Assembly (NCBI GenBank): GCA_014730235.1
Contig: WJIO01000423.1
Location: forward strand, 1 to 18,484
Direction of reading: 5' to 3'
Length of the DNA: 18,484 nt
Source of the DNA: Candidatus Poribacteria bacterium
Lineage (GTDB): Bacteria; Poribacteria; DTPJ01; WJIO01
Shown here: one piece after another, positions 9,715-16,052 of the stretch
Numbering within the stretch: the stretch's first letter is position 1
Layout of the letters: each line of letters starts with the position of its first letter
The notes under the pieces: generated by a model
Databases searched by the model: none
Told to the model about the DNA's origin: nothing
The model's input: the letters and a program-made list of their open reading frames with translations, nothing else
Program-made: the position numbers and the translations under genes

Positions 9715-9750
9715 AGGCTAAAAAAATGCCTTATGCGGCACTTTTAGCCT
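9715..9750 (-). terminator. Hairpin at the end of rpsT, putative intrinsic terminator
   Basis: Read on the minus strand, AGGCTAAAAGTGCC and GGCATTTTTTTAGCCT form an almost fully paired stem with a 2-base bulge around a 6-base loop (9731-9736). The rpsT stop codon (9731-9733) sits in the loop. The core TGCC/GGCA stem is preceded by an A run and followed by seven T on the minus strand, which fits a Rho-independent terminator. It lies between convergent genes. The T run is inside the longer stem, so the extended form may act differently. Confidence 0.5.
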
Positions 9751-10003
9751 CGTTGATCATTCTGGCAAGCTGGGATTTTTTTCTGGATGCTGTGTTTTTC
9801 TTCATAATACCTTTTGTATAAGCAGAATCTAGGGCAGACACAGCCTTATTAAAATTAGCTTCAGCAGTTTCAATATCACCAGCTTGAATAGCTTCTTCCA
9901 CACTTTTAAGAGTATTTCTCAGTGATGATTTTAACATTCTATTTCTTGCTTCTTTTTTTTTGTTCGATCTAATGCGCTTTTTTGAAGATTTTAAATTAGC
10001 CAC
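9731..10003 (-). CDS. rpsT: 30S ribosomal protein S20
   Basis: 90 residues, usual length for S20 (about 87). It begins ANLKSSKKRIRSNKKKEARN, has 'MLKSSLRNTLKSVEEAI' as the first long helix, 'EANFNKAVSALDSAYTKGI' in the middle, and ends with 'KKNTASRKKSQLARMINE', the conserved S20 C-terminal signature. It binds 16S rRNA as a primary assembly protein of the small subunit. The start is GTG (10001-10003), the only one that gives the MANLKS N-terminus; a GGAGGAG Shine-Dalgarno lies at 10014-10020 on the minus strand. E. coli rpsT also uses a non-ATG start (UUG), which there matters for autogenous control. The gene is alone on its strand, divergent from araD and convergent with the CoA-binding gene, with its own strong promoter (see 10075-10103). 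Confidence 0.98.
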   Translation of the reverse strand: MANLKSSKKRIRSNKKKEARNRMLKSSLRNTLKSVEEAIQAGDIETAEANFNKAVSALDSAYTKGIMKKNTASRKKSQLARMINEAKSAA

Positions 10004-10074
10004 AGGATAATTACTCCTCCGTTTCTATGTATAATGATTTATATATTTTTAAATATATTCAAACACGGCTTATG

Positions 10075-10103
10075 ATAATAGCAAAATTATGATATAATGT
10101 CAA
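10075..10103 (-). promoter_or_regulatory. Sigma70-type promoter for rpsT
   Basis: On the minus strand a perfect -35 hexamer TTGACA (10103 down to 10098) is followed after exactly 17 bases by TATTAT (10080 down to 10075), 5 of 6 matches to the -10 consensus. Transcription would begin near 10068, giving an AT-rich leader of about 65 bases before the GTG start. It is the best-matching promoter in the window, fitting a highly expressed ribosomal protein gene. Confidence 0.7.
10093..10098 (+). promoter_or_regulatory. Putative -10 element (TATAAT) for araD
   Basis: A perfect TATAAT lies 46 bases before the araD ATG on the plus strand. The -35 position at 17-base spacing (10070-10075, TTATGA) matches only 3 of 6 bases. 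The element abuts and shares one base with the opposed rpsT -35 box, so polymerases on the two promoters would compete. Confidence 0.4.
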
Positions 10104-10144
10104 TGTTTTTTCTTAAAAATCCAGAATTTCCGGGAGAATGATTA

Positions 10145-10849
10145 ATGGACTTTCAAAATCTAAAAAATGATGTCTGGAAAGCAAATATAGAGCTGGCCAA
10201 AAGTGGTTTAATAATTCTTACCTGGGGTAATGTAAGTGGAGTTGATCGAGAAGCAGAAGCGATGGCCATAAAGCCTAGTGGAGTTGATTATAAAAAACTG
10301 AAGCCTGAAGACATCGTAGTTATTTCTATAAAAACCGGTGAAGTTATAGATGGTGATCTAAGACCATCTTCTGATACACCCACCCACCTATTCCTGTATC
10401 AGGAGTTTAAAAACATAGGAGGTATAGCCCACACCCATTCAACCCATGCGACAAGCTGGGCCCAGGCCAGTATGGAAATACCATGTCTTGGTACTACACA
10501 CGCTGATACTTTTTATGGCCCGATACCTATTACACGAAATCTTACCACATCAGAAATTAAAAATGAATATGAGAAAAATACAGGTAAAGTTATTGTAGAG
10601 TATTTTCATGAACATAATCTAGTGCCTCTACATATGCCGGCAATTCTAGTTGCTAATCACGGCCCATTTATATGGGGTGAAAATCCAATGGATTCTTTCG
10701 TAAATGCTATAGTTTTGGAAGAGGTAGCGAAGATGGCTTTATATACGCTTCAACTAAGCCCAAAAGACCTCGATATACCCAGGGGTCTCTTGGATAAACA
10801 CTTTCTAAGAAAACACGGCCCAAAGGCATATTATGGACAGAAAAAGTAA
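10145..10849 (+). CDS. araD: L-ribulose-5-phosphate 4-epimerase
   Basis: 234 residues against 231 in E. coli AraD, and the resemblance runs end to end: LTWGNVSGVDRE (25-36), KPSGVDY (43-49), PSSDTPTH (74-81), GGIAHTHS (92-99), GTTHAD (116-121), 'ANHGPF.WG' (170-178), 'NAIVLEEVA' and the tail LLDKHFLRKHG.KAYYGQ. Zinc ligands His96, His98 and His172 are present, with Asp77; the residues matching catalytic Asp120 and Tyr229 of E. coli are Asp121 and Tyr230. It interconverts L-ribulose 5-phosphate and D-xylulose 5-phosphate in the cytoplasm, feeding L-arabinose (or ascorbate/xylulose-type sugars) into the pentose phosphate pathway. L-fuculose-phosphate aldolase shares the fold, but the C-terminal tail and the Asp/Tyr pair favour the epimerase. 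GGGAG at 10132-10136 supports the ATG at 10145. No araA or araB is in the window, so it appears to be a stand-alone gene. Confidence 0.94.
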   Translation: MDFQNLKNDVWKANIELAKSGLIILTWGNVSGVDREAEAMAIKPSGVDYKKLKPEDIVVISIKTGEVIDGDLRPSSDTPTHLFLYQEFKNIGGIAHTHSTHATSWAQASMEIPCLGTTHADTFYGPIPITRNLTTSEIKNEYEKNTGKVIVEYFHEHNLVPLHMPAILVANHGPFIWGENPMDSFVNAIVLEEVAKMALYTLQLSPKDLDIPRGLLDKHFLRKHGPKAYYGQKK

Positions 10850-10891
10850 TTAAAAAATAGGGGGAGCGGGATCAGCAGATTTAATTTATTT

Positions 10892-10930
10892 GGCTCTTCC
10901 GACTTGAGTGTGGAAATGTAAAAAAAATGT
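10892..10930 (+). repeat. Extra, degenerate terminal repeat abutting MITE copy 1
   Basis: The 22 bases at 10892-10913 (GGCTCTTCCGACTTGAGTGT then GG) match 19 of 22 positions of the MITE end, in the same orientation as the left end at 10931. They are followed by 17 A-rich bases and then directly by MITE copy 1. This looks like the left end of a related element: either the remnant of an older insertion or a deletion hybrid. Confidence 0.7.
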
Positions 10931-11049
10931 GGTTCTTCCGGGTTTAGTGTGGTAATAATTGAAAATTCTCTCAGCTTGTCATTCCTGCTTTCGCAGGAAT
11001 GACAGCATAAAAGGTTTCTTATCTTTACCACACTGAACCCGGAAGAGCC
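10931..11049. mobile_element. MITE copy 1 (119 bp, ISL3-like ends)
   Basis: A non-autonomous element with 25-base terminal inverted repeats (10931-10955 and 11025-11049; 2 mismatches), beginning GGTTCTTCCGGGTTTAGTGT. In the centre is a perfect 11-bp-stem palindrome (10978-11003: GTCATTCCTGC, loop TTTC, GCAGGAATGAC). It has the same length as copy 2 at 14904-15022 and differs at only 6 of 119 positions. No transposase is encoded. The GG(C/T)TCTTCCG termini resemble ISL3-family IS ends, so movement was probably in trans by such a transposase (inference). No matching 8-base direct repeats flank this copy (AAAAATGT left, AATCCCCT right), unlike copy 2. The intergenic stretch 10850-11096 otherwise shows nothing beyond the extra end at 10892. 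Confidence 0.85.
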
Positions 11050-11096
11050 AATCCCCTTAAGTCAATGATATTCTGCTTAATTCCGCTGTTATAAAT

Positions 11097-12092
11097 ATGA
11101 AATATTTTTGGTTAGATGCAAGAGAATGGAACAGAGACCTGATTACAACAGCCCTGGAAAGCGGTGCCGATGGAATAGTTGTAAATGAAGATAAAGTTAA
11201 TAAAGTAAAAGAACTGGGAATCATCAAGACAATTGCGGAAAATGGAGACATAAAACTCGGTGAGGATGTTATAGAACTGGAAATTAACAGCAAGGCGGAT
11301 GAGGATGAGGCTGTAAAACATAGTAATACCAGAATGGTAATAGTTAAAACCGGTGACTGGATGGTGATACCTCTGGAAAATTTGATTTCCAGAGCCAGTA
11401 ATATTATTGCCTTTGTAAAAAGCAGTCAGGAAGCTGTATTAGCTATGGGTGCTCTTCAAACTGGTGTAAGTGGTGTTTTGCTAAAGACAGATGATATAAA
11501 TGAAATTAAGAAAGTTGCCCGGATGGTAAAAGAATCTTCAGAACATCTGGATTTAGATATAGCAAAGATAACCAATACGAAACAACTGGGTTTGGGTGAT
11601 CGAGTATGTGTTGATACATGCACAAATATGATAGGCAGTCAGGGCATGCTGGTAGGAAACAGCAGCAGCGGCATGTTTCTTGTCAGGGCGGAGAACATCG
11701 AAACCCCATACTGCGATCCCAGGCCCTTCCGCGTAAACGCCGGCGGCGTTCATGCTTATGTAAGGGTTCCAGACGGTAAAACCAGGTATCTGGCAGACCT
11801 GAAAACCGGTGATGAAGTTCTTATTGTAGATTCTGATGGCAATGGTCAGGCAGCCTTTGTAGGAAGAAATAAAATAGAGCGTAGACCCATGATCCTTGTA
11901 GAAGCAGAATGCGAAGACAAGAAAAAAGTATCCTTGATACTCCAGAACGCCGAAACGATAAGATTGACAAAAACCGATGGTTCTCCCATTTCAGTAGCAA
12001 AGCTCAGTAAAGGTGATGAAGTCTTGGTTTTTGTGGAAGATTCTGGTAGACACTTTGGTGTGAAGATTGACGAAAATATAGTAGAGAAGTAA
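11097..12092 (+). CDS. 3-dehydroquinate synthase II (archaeal-type, AroB' family)
   Basis: 331 residues, similar to Methanocaldococcus MJ1249 (about 360). N-terminal part: KYFWLDAREWNRDLITTALE (residues 2-21) and 'GADGIVVN'. The diagnostic centre is 'GLGDRVCVDTCTNM' (165-178), 'GMLVGNSSSGMFLV' (183-196), 'PRPFRVNAGGVHAYV' (208-222) and 'PDGKTRYLADLKTGDEVL' (225-242). By family it performs the NAD-dependent oxidative deamination and cyclisation of 2-amino-3,7-dideoxy-D-threo-hept-6-ulosonate to 3-dehydroquinate, bypassing DAHP and classical AroB. The related GriH makes 3-amino-4-hydroxybenzoate with GriI; sequence alone does not settle between these. The partner aldolase (AroA'/GriI) is not in this window. 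The ATG at 11097 lacks a clear Shine-Dalgarno but gives the expected N-terminus. The gene lies just after MITE copy 1. Confidence 0.88.
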   Translation: MKYFWLDAREWNRDLITTALESGADGIVVNEDKVNKVKELGIIKTIAENGDIKLGEDVIELEINSKADEDEAVKHSNTRMVIVKTGDWMVIPLENLISRASNIIAFVKSSQEAVLAMGALQTGVSGVLLKTDDINEIKKVARMVKESSEHLDLDIAKITNTKQLGLGDRVCVDTCTNMIGSQGMLVGNSSSGMFLVRAENIETPYCDPRPFRVNAGGVHAYVRVPDGKTRYLADLKTGDEVLIVDSDGNGQAAFVGRNKIERRPMILVEAECEDKKKVSLILQNAETIRLTKTDGSPISVAKLSKGDEVLVFVEDSGRHFGVKIDENIVEK

Positions 12093-12102
12093 ACAAGTTG
12101 TA

Positions 12103-12131
12103 TTGTAAATAGAAGTATCGTATGGTATAAT
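12103..12131 (+). promoter_or_regulatory. Sigma70-type promoter for the lipoprotein-dGTPase-OMP unit
   Basis: TTGTAA (12103-12108, 4 of 6 matches to the -35 consensus), a 17-base spacer, and a perfect TATAAT (12126-12131) lie in the 91-base gap after the DHQ synthase gene. Transcription would start near 12138, about 45 bases before the ATG at 12184. Confidence 0.6.
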
Positions 12132-12183
12132 TATTTCTGTTATAAAGACAAAAAGTATTATATTAAGAGGAGTGATGATTGTA

Positions 12184-12963
12184 ATGTTAAGAAAGCTTTC
12201 TTTTGCTTTCGTATTTTTATTTATTTTATCTTTACTTTTGTTCGCATGTGGCATAAGACCTCAGGTGGATTATTATGTTAATCCTGTACTAAATAATGAA
12301 GAACAGAAACTAAATGAAGAATTTAATTCTGTAAGTGTAGAAAAGGGTGGACTATACATATCAGTTTCCCCTGTTGACGCTGTTGATTTGATGGATGTAA
12401 CCTCAGATGCCAGAATTAATCCCTATCTTTATGTTGATGATTGGGGGCATGCCAGACCACGCTATACCGTTTTTGATGTAAAAGTAAAAAATAATACGGA
12501 TTCCGGTCTTAAAGCTAATCTGAGTATGGCCGTTCTTATGGATGATTCTGGAGAACAGTATGAGTCAATTTCCTACGAGGAGCTCAGGGAAAGATATAGC
12601 TCATATCCAACTATTGAAAGGGAGGTAGTATATACAAATCGCCCTCCATATCATCCCAGATATCACAGGCGATATATGCGTCCCTGGTATTATCACTATG
12701 ACCTTTACTGGCGTCCCAGGACATACTCTGTTAGAAGGATTTATAATCCTTCATACCTCAGACGTATGATACTTAAGGGAACTATGATGAAGCCTGTAAA
12801 ACTTTATGCCGGTGGTAAAAAGAGCGGCTTACTGGTGTTTCCCCTGGTTTCACCAGAAGCATCAGAGCTAAAGCTTATCTTTCCTGATGTAAGGATTCCG
12901 GAATCAGAAGGCTGGAAAGATGTTGTGTTCCAGTTTAAAAGAACTCCAGCGGTGATGGATTAA
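12184..12963 (+). CDS. Predicted lipoprotein with Tyr/Arg-rich segment and Ig-like fold, function unknown
   Basis: I chose the ATG at 12184 (259 residues) over GTG 12172 and ATG 12175: GAGGAG (12167-12172) lies 11 bases upstream, whereas it would touch or overlap the earlier starts. The N-terminus is a lipoprotein signal: MLRK, a hydrophobic stretch, then LLLFAC with Cys22 as the likely lipidation site, then Gly. Positions 96-125 ('[21 protein letters not shown]') and 206-252 ('[20 protein letters not shown]', 'VVFQFK') form the strand pattern of DUF4352-like immunoglobulin-fold exported proteins. Between them, residues ~150-192 are very rich in Tyr, Arg, His, Pro and Trp ([19 protein letters not shown]), a low-complexity loop of unknown role. 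It is first in a tight unit with the dGTPase-like gene (1-base gap) and an outer-membrane protein. Localisation is probably periplasmic, membrane-anchored; no specific function can be assigned. Confidence 0.78.
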   Translation: MLRKLSFAFVFLFILSLLLFACGIRPQVDYYVNPVLNNEEQKLNEEFNSVSVEKGGLYISVSPVDAVDLMDVTSDARINPYLYVDDWGHARPRYTVFDVKVKNNTDSGLKANLSMAVLMDDSGEQYESISYEELRERYSSYPTIEREVVYTNRPPYHPRYHRRYMRPWYYHYDLYWRPRTYSVRRIYNPSYLRRMILKGTMMKPVKLYAGGKKSGLLVFPLVSPEASELKLIFPDVRIPESEGWKDVVFQFKRTPAVMD

Positions 12964-12964
12964 T

Positions 12965-13987
12965 ATGACAATAAGGGAAATGCTGGAGAAAATAGAATCT
13001 GAATATCTCAGTCCTTTTGCATGTTTAAGCTCTAATACCCGGGGACGGAAAACACCACTAGTAAAATGCGATGTGCGCACTGAATTCCAGCGGGACAGGG
13101 ATAGAATTCTCCATTCAAAAGCCTTCCGCAGACTTAAAGACAAAACCCAGGTATTCCTTGCACCTGTGGGTGATCATTACAGAACCCGTCTTACTCATAC
13201 TCTGGAAGTATCTCAGATTGCCCGTACCATATCCAAAGCCCTTCGTCTGAATGAAGATTTAACTGAGGCTATAACTCTTGGTCATGACTTAGGGCATACA
13301 CCCTTTGGACATGCCGGTGAGGCGGCTCTGAATGAAATCTACTCTCAGGGTTTCAGGCACAATGAACAAAGCCTGCGTGTGGTTGATATGCTGGAACGCA
13401 ACGGCCAGGGATTAAATCTGACTTTTGAGGTTCGGGACGGCATATTAAAACATTCAAAAGGCAAAGACAGAATTGATTCTAGAGAAAACCTGCCTTTTAC
13501 CCTTGAAGGTCGTGTTGTCAGAATAGCCGATATTATCGCTTATGTTAATCACGATATAGAGGATGCCATAAGGGCCGGTATCATAAGTCAATCCGACTTA
13601 CCCCGGGATTATATCCAGACTGTTGGAGATACACACGGAGCCAGAATAGACATAATGGTAAAGGACGTTGTCAAAAACAGCCTGGATTCACATGACATAA
13701 AAATGGGTAGGCAAATACTAGATGCTGTAGAAGGAATAAGGCAGTATTTATATACCGAGGTATATCCCCACGAGCAAATATTGATGGAAATACGCAAAGC
13801 CACAAAAGCCCTGAGGGAATTGTTCTATTATTACATAGAAAATCCACACGAAATCCTGGTTAAGATGAGTAGAAATGAAAGAGATGACATATCCAGGATC
13901 GTATGTGACTTTGTCGCCGGTATGTCAGACAAAATGGCATTAAATACTTACGAACAAATTTTTTTACCCCACCCTTGGAACGAGTAA
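12965..13987 (+). CDS. dGTPase-like HD-domain triphosphohydrolase
   Basis: 340 residues. It begins with the family's 'RGR.....[23 protein letters not shown]' region (residues 26-57), followed by KTQVF (60-64) and '[19 protein letters not shown]'. Metal-binding HD residues are His78, His107-Asp108 ([15 protein letters not shown], 105-119) and Asp189 ([16 protein letters not shown]), all intact; His111, His116 and Glu119 match the family active site. By family it hydrolyses dGTP (often other dNTPs too) to the deoxynucleoside and tripolyphosphate, controlling dNTP pools in the cytoplasm. The length and the lack of extra insertions fit the shorter 'dGTPase-like' subgroup rather than E. coli Dgt (505 residues). 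The ATG is one base after the lipoprotein stop, so the two are cotranscribed. True substrate preference is not readable. Confidence 0.93.
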   Translation: MTIREMLEKIESEYLSPFACLSSNTRGRKTPLVKCDVRTEFQRDRDRILHSKAFRRLKDKTQVFLAPVGDHYRTRLTHTLEVSQIARTISKALRLNEDLTEAITLGHDLGHTPFGHAGEAALNEIYSQGFRHNEQSLRVVDMLERNGQGLNLTFEVRDGILKHSKGKDRIDSRENLPFTLEGRVVRIADIIAYVNHDIEDAIRAGIISQSDLPRDYIQTVGDTHGARIDIMVKDVVKNSLDSHDIKMGRQILDAVEGIRQYLYTEVYPHEQILMEIRKATKALRELFYYYIENPHEILVKMSRNERDDISRIVCDFVAGMSDKMALNTYEQIFLPHPWNE

Positions 13988-13991
13988 TTTT

Positions 13992-14804
13992 ATGAAATAT
14001 AAAATCCCTATTTATATCTGCCTGTTAGTTTCACTACAGCTTTTTTGTTATAGATTATCAGCCGATCCGGTTTTAAAAAGCTCATCGTTGATAAATATAC
14101 CCAAAGCCTATGTAAAGGACCAGGGTATATTTGATACAGGTATAAATATATCCATGGTGGATAAAAAACGGGATGATCTCTTTATGTGGCTGGATTTTGG
14201 CATATTCTATTTTGCAGAACTAGGGCTTCTAAGACTTGAGCAGGATGATGAAGATTACATCCTGGGAAACATGAGGATATTGGTTATAAGGGAATCGGGT
14301 TCCATTCCGGCTATGTCCATAGGTGTGGATAGTATCATTGATAAGACAGTTAGAGAAGAGGACAGTTATGAGCGATCCATATACGGTGTTGTTAGCAAGA
14401 GCTTCAATCTTCCTTTAGTGCATATGATACATGGGCATCTGGGTATAGGGGATGGGAGATATCGCTCTGATGATACAACTTTGGGGGAATATTTGCATGG
14501 GGTATTCTTTGGTATTAGCAAAGATTTTTATATAAATTACATGAGCAGTAATGTTGAAATTATGTTTGAACTGGATGGCGTAAACCTGAATCTGGGTCTT
14601 AGATATATAATGGATAGTGGTTTATCGCTGAATTTAGCCAGCACCAGGATAAGCTCTGATCCTACCGAAATAAAACACTACTTATCAGTTGGTTTTACAA
14701 ACCAGAAGATGATTAAAGAAATTAACCAGAGTTCTGATTTGGTTAAACACGCTGTAAGAATAGCAAATAAAGCATTATCCGAATCTGAAAAGAAAGATGA
14801 ATAA
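13992..14804 (+). CDS. Predicted outer-membrane beta-barrel protein (YjbH-like)
   Basis: 270 residues. A signal peptide occupies about 1-24 (KYK then a hydrophobic core, cleavage after LSA before DP). The mature part starts 'SSLINIPKAYVKDQGIFDTG', which resembles the 'L.N.P.a....G.f..g' opening of YjbH-type and related barrel proteins. It then alternates short hydrophobic strands with Asp/Gly turns ('LFMWLDFGIFYFAELGLLRL', 'IYGVVSKSFNLP', 'LNLGLRYIMDSGLSLNLAS', 'HYLSVGFTNQ'). The C-terminal ~35 residues are charged and helical (LVKHAVRIANKALSESEKK) and probably lie in the periplasm. It sits 4 bases after the dGTPase stop, third in the unit from 12184. YjbH proteins are linked to exopolysaccharide export, but the match is only to general strand pattern, so that role is a guess. 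Confidence 0.72.
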   Translation: MKYKIPIYICLLVSLQLFCYRLSADPVLKSSSLINIPKAYVKDQGIFDTGINISMVDKKRDDLFMWLDFGIFYFAELGLLRLEQDDEDYILGNMRILVIRESGSIPAMSIGVDSIIDKTVREEDSYERSIYGVVSKSFNLPLVHMIHGHLGIGDGRYRSDDTTLGEYLHGVFFGISKDFYINYMSSNVEIMFELDGVNLNLGLRYIMDSGLSLNLASTRISSDPTEIKHYLSVGFTNQKMIKEINQSSDLVKHAVRIANKALSESEKKDE

Positions 14805-14868
14805 AGTAATAGTAAAAAAAGATTTTTATAACAAAAATAATCATAAATTTTTGTCATTTACCATTACT
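14805..14868. repeat. Imperfect inverted repeat after the OMP gene
   Basis: AGTAATAGTAAA (14805-14816) is matched by TTTACCATTACT (14857-14868): 11 of 12 pairs, with a 40-base AT-rich loop. It begins directly after the stop codon. No T run follows closely, so it is not a standard terminator; it may be a transcript-end structure or chance in AT-rich DNA. Confidence 0.35.
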
Positions 14869-14895
14869 ATAAAGCTGTTTTTCTAAACATATCTT

Positions 14896-15030
14896 TAATT
14901 TTTGGCTCTTCCGGGTTCAGTGTGGTAATAATTGAAAATTCTCTCAGCTTGTCATTCCTGCTTTTGCAGGAATGACAGCATAAAAGATTTCTTATCTTTA
15001 CCACACTGAACCCGGAAGAATCTAATTTTT
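14896..15030. mobile_element. MITE copy 2 (119 bp, 14904-15022) with 8-bp target-site duplication
   Basis: The element spans 14904-15022, with 25-base terminal inverted repeats (14904-14928 and 14998-15022, 2 mismatches) starting GGCTCTTCCGGGTTCAGTGT. A perfect 11-bp-stem palindrome lies at 14951-14976. The identical octamer TAATTTTT flanks both sides (14896-14903 and 15023-15030). An 8-base duplication fits ISL3-family transposition, and the intact duplication indicates a simple, probably fairly recent insertion. It ends 40 bases before the URO-D-like start, so it may have displaced or altered that gene's promoter. Confidence 0.92.
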
Positions 15031-15062
15031 TACGATTACAATAAAGAGATTGGAGGAATACA

Positions 15063-16019
15063 TTGGCAGATGATCGCATGAAAGCAATGCGCTATGATAA
15101 TCCTGAATATATACCCGTTGGCGTTTCATTATTGCCTGCAACATGGATGAAATACCGGGAAGAACTGGATGAATTGGCCACGAGGCATCCTGTAATTTTC
15201 GGTCAGCATAATAAAGGCCAGAGGGATTACGACGCGGTAGGTGGAACTTATGTTAAAGGAAACCATACCGACAGGTGGGGAAGTGTATGGAGTAACGTGG
15301 CCGAGGGAATGGAGGCCATAGTTAAATACTTCCCTGTCCCAAAAAGAGAAGATGTGCACAAAATGAAAGCACCGGATATAATAGATGGCAGTTTCCCTCA
15401 TGGCTTTATGTATCTGGAATTACAATACCTGAGAAGTTTTGAGGAGCTAATGGTTGACTTTGCAGAAGAACCCCCGGAACTCCAGATGCTAATTGACATA
15501 GTGCTGAACTACAACATGAAAAACCTGGAATTCCGACTTAAGGATTACAACGGCACTATGATTCACTTCGGCGACGATCTAGGCATGCAGGACAGACTTC
15601 CCATGAGTCCGGAAAAATGGCGAAAATATCTCAAACCATGTTTTGCCAGAATATATGGTAGATGTCACGAAGAAGGTCTTTATGTATACATGCACACAGA
15701 CGGTCATATTGTAGAAATCATCCCCGATCTGGTTGACTGCGGTGTGAATGTGCTTAATCCCCAGATCAGGGCCAATGGTCTGGATGGTTTAGAGGCAACC
15801 TGTAAGGGTAAAGTCTGCATAAATCTTGATCTGGACAGGCAGCTATTCCCCTTTGCTACTCCGGAACAGATAGATGAACATATAGGGGAATGTGTTGAAC
15901 GTCTAGCACTCCCTGAGGGTGGATTATGGTTAAGCGCAGAATGTGCTCCTGACGTGCCGCTGGAGAATATCGAGGCAATTTGCGTGGCCCTTGAAAAACA
16001 CCGGTCTTATTTTCATTAG
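15063..16019 (+). CDS. Uroporphyrinogen decarboxylase (URO-D) superfamily protein, non-canonical
   Basis: 318 residues. The TTG start is chosen because GGAGGA (15052-15057) lies 5 bases upstream; the next in-frame ATG is at 15078. Features of the URO-D/MtaA/CmuA TIM-barrel superfamily: 'DNPEYIPVGV' near the N-terminus, 'FMYLELQYLRSFEELMVDF' (115-133), 'HFGDDLGMQDRLPMSPEKW' (168-186), 'YMHTDGHIVEIIPDLVDCGV' (209-228), 'LNPQI' (231-235) and 'SAECAPDVPLENIEAI' (291-306). It is not a heme enzyme by sequence: the N-terminal Arg-rich substrate motif of HemE is absent. Methyltransferase relatives bind zinc through His-x-Cys and a later Cys; here the first site reads HTDGH (His211, Asp213) and the later Cys is Cys294, so the ligand set is altered. 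Likely roles are corrinoid-dependent methyl transfer or demethylation, or an uncharacterised activity. It is first in a same-strand cluster with 16053-18365. Confidence 0.82.
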   Translation: MADDRMKAMRYDNPEYIPVGVSLLPATWMKYREELDELATRHPVIFGQHNKGQRDYDAVGGTYVKGNHTDRWGSVWSNVAEGMEAIVKYFPVPKREDVHKMKAPDIIDGSFPHGFMYLELQYLRSFEELMVDFAEEPPELQMLIDIVLNYNMKNLEFRLKDYNGTMIHFGDDLGMQDRLPMSPEKWRKYLKPCFARIYGRCHEEGLYVYMHTDGHIVEIIPDLVDCGVNVLNPQIRANGLDGLEATCKGKVCINLDLDRQLFPFATPEQIDEHIGECVERLALPEGGLWLSAECAPDVPLENIEAICVALEKHRSYFH

Positions 16020-16052
16020 TTTTAAATATCTTTACCTTATGGAGGATCATTA

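Noticed and set aside
10978-11003. Strong hairpin as a transcription terminator after araD
   Set aside because: No T run follows on either strand, and the same palindrome is found inside copy 2, so it is best explained as part of the mobile element. It could still have some terminating or processing effect.
10831-11031. Minus-strand ORF of 66 residues containing 'CHSCESRNDK'
   Set aside because: It is a translation of MITE copy 1; a near-identical peptide arises at 14867-15079 from copy 2. There is no ribosome binding site and no protein-like constraint.
15031-15052. TACAAT at 15037-15042 as a -10 box for the URO-D-like gene
   Set aside because: No -35 match at any reasonable spacing, either in the present sequence or after removing the MITE in silico.
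14867-15079. Minus-strand ORF of 70 residues containing 'CHSCKSRNDK'
   Set aside because: It is a translation of MITE copy 2, created by the element's inverted ends and palindrome rather than a gene.
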